In this document: piece by piece, positions 11,858-11,906 of the stretch
Layout of the letters: each line of letters starts with the position of its first letter
How positions within the stretch are numbered: the stretch's first letter is position 1
Assembly (NCBI GenBank): GCA_051002015.1
Contig: JBPCMS010000109.1
Location: 1 to 11,906, forward strand
Length of the DNA: 11,906 nucleotides
From: JACDBE01 sp051002015
GTDB lineage: Bacteria > Actinomycetota > Acidimicrobiia > Spongiisociales > UBA5794
Direction: 5' to 3'
The notes under the pieces: model-generated
The model's database searches: none
Told to the model about the DNA's origin: nothing
What the model saw: the letters and a program-made list of their open reading frames with translations, nothing else
Translations under genes and position numbers: made by a program

Positions 11858-11906
11858 TGGCTGAGCCAATCGCCGCAGGCGGACAAGTACAGCCGGGGCG
11901 GGGGAA

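Noticed and set aside
9976..11886. A 636-codon open frame on the minus strand, antisense to the molybdenum enzyme and PfpI genes.
   Set aside because: The opposite strand encodes two clear families with good ribosome binding sites; this frame is low-complexity Gly/Pro/His/Asp/Arg-rich, as expected for a high-GC antisense shadow.

Overview
The window is about 11.9 kb of high-GC DNA. It reads as the chromosome of an actinobacterium, possibly a member of the Acidimicrobiia. Supporting signs are the strong G/C third-position bias in every real gene, the helical-bundle arsenate reductase type linked to mycothiol-using actinobacteria, several candidate leaderless starts (TAnnnT followed 6-7 nt later by ATG or GTG) and C/G-rich palindromic hairpins between genes. 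The lineage is an inference; there is no rRNA or tRNA in the window.

Layout, left to right. (1) 2-1033, plus: C-terminal part of a UshA-like 5'-nucleotidase, cut by the window edge. (2) 1060-1138: two hairpins between convergent genes. (3) 1132-3685: an arsenic module. On the minus strand, a free-standing arsenic-type ArsR (2513-2842) is followed by an ArsR-ArsC fusion (1770-2438), which overlaps a helical-bundle ArsC (1132-1773) by four bases. On the plus strand, arsM, an arsenite methyltransferase (2945-3685), diverges from the free-standing ArsR. Each regulator gene has its own palindrome set in a promoter. (4) 3720-6725: a TetR-family repressor (minus) divergent from an MMPL/RND transporter (plus), with a dense cluster of inverted and direct repeats between them. 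(5) 6828-7722, plus: exodeoxyribonuclease III, intact in all motifs but broken by a one-base frameshift near 7214. (6) 7731-7918: a compact repeat block (hairpin, two 55-nt palindromic repeats, hairpin) between convergent genes. (7) 7901-9979, minus: a CPH-type (CopB-like) heavy-metal P1B ATPase with a His-rich N-terminus. (8) 10162-11826, plus: a cytosolic, plant-type sulfite-oxidase-like molybdenum enzyme followed 6 bp later by a PfpI/DJ-1 family protein. (9) 11834-11881: three consecutive hairpins near the right edge.

How it fits together. The arsenic genes suggest reduction of arsenate to arsenite by two different ArsC domains and methylation of arsenite by ArsM. Two ArsR-type switches would control them through two unrelated operators. 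No arsenite efflux pump is present in the window. The TetR/MMPL pair looks like a self-contained export module, and the P1B ATPase is a copper/silver export module. The most unusual elements are the ArsR-ArsC fusion, which lacks a canonical arsenite-binding cysteine cluster in its DNA-binding domain, and the repeat block at 7731-7918, whose outer repeat duplicates the 3' end of the ATPase gene.
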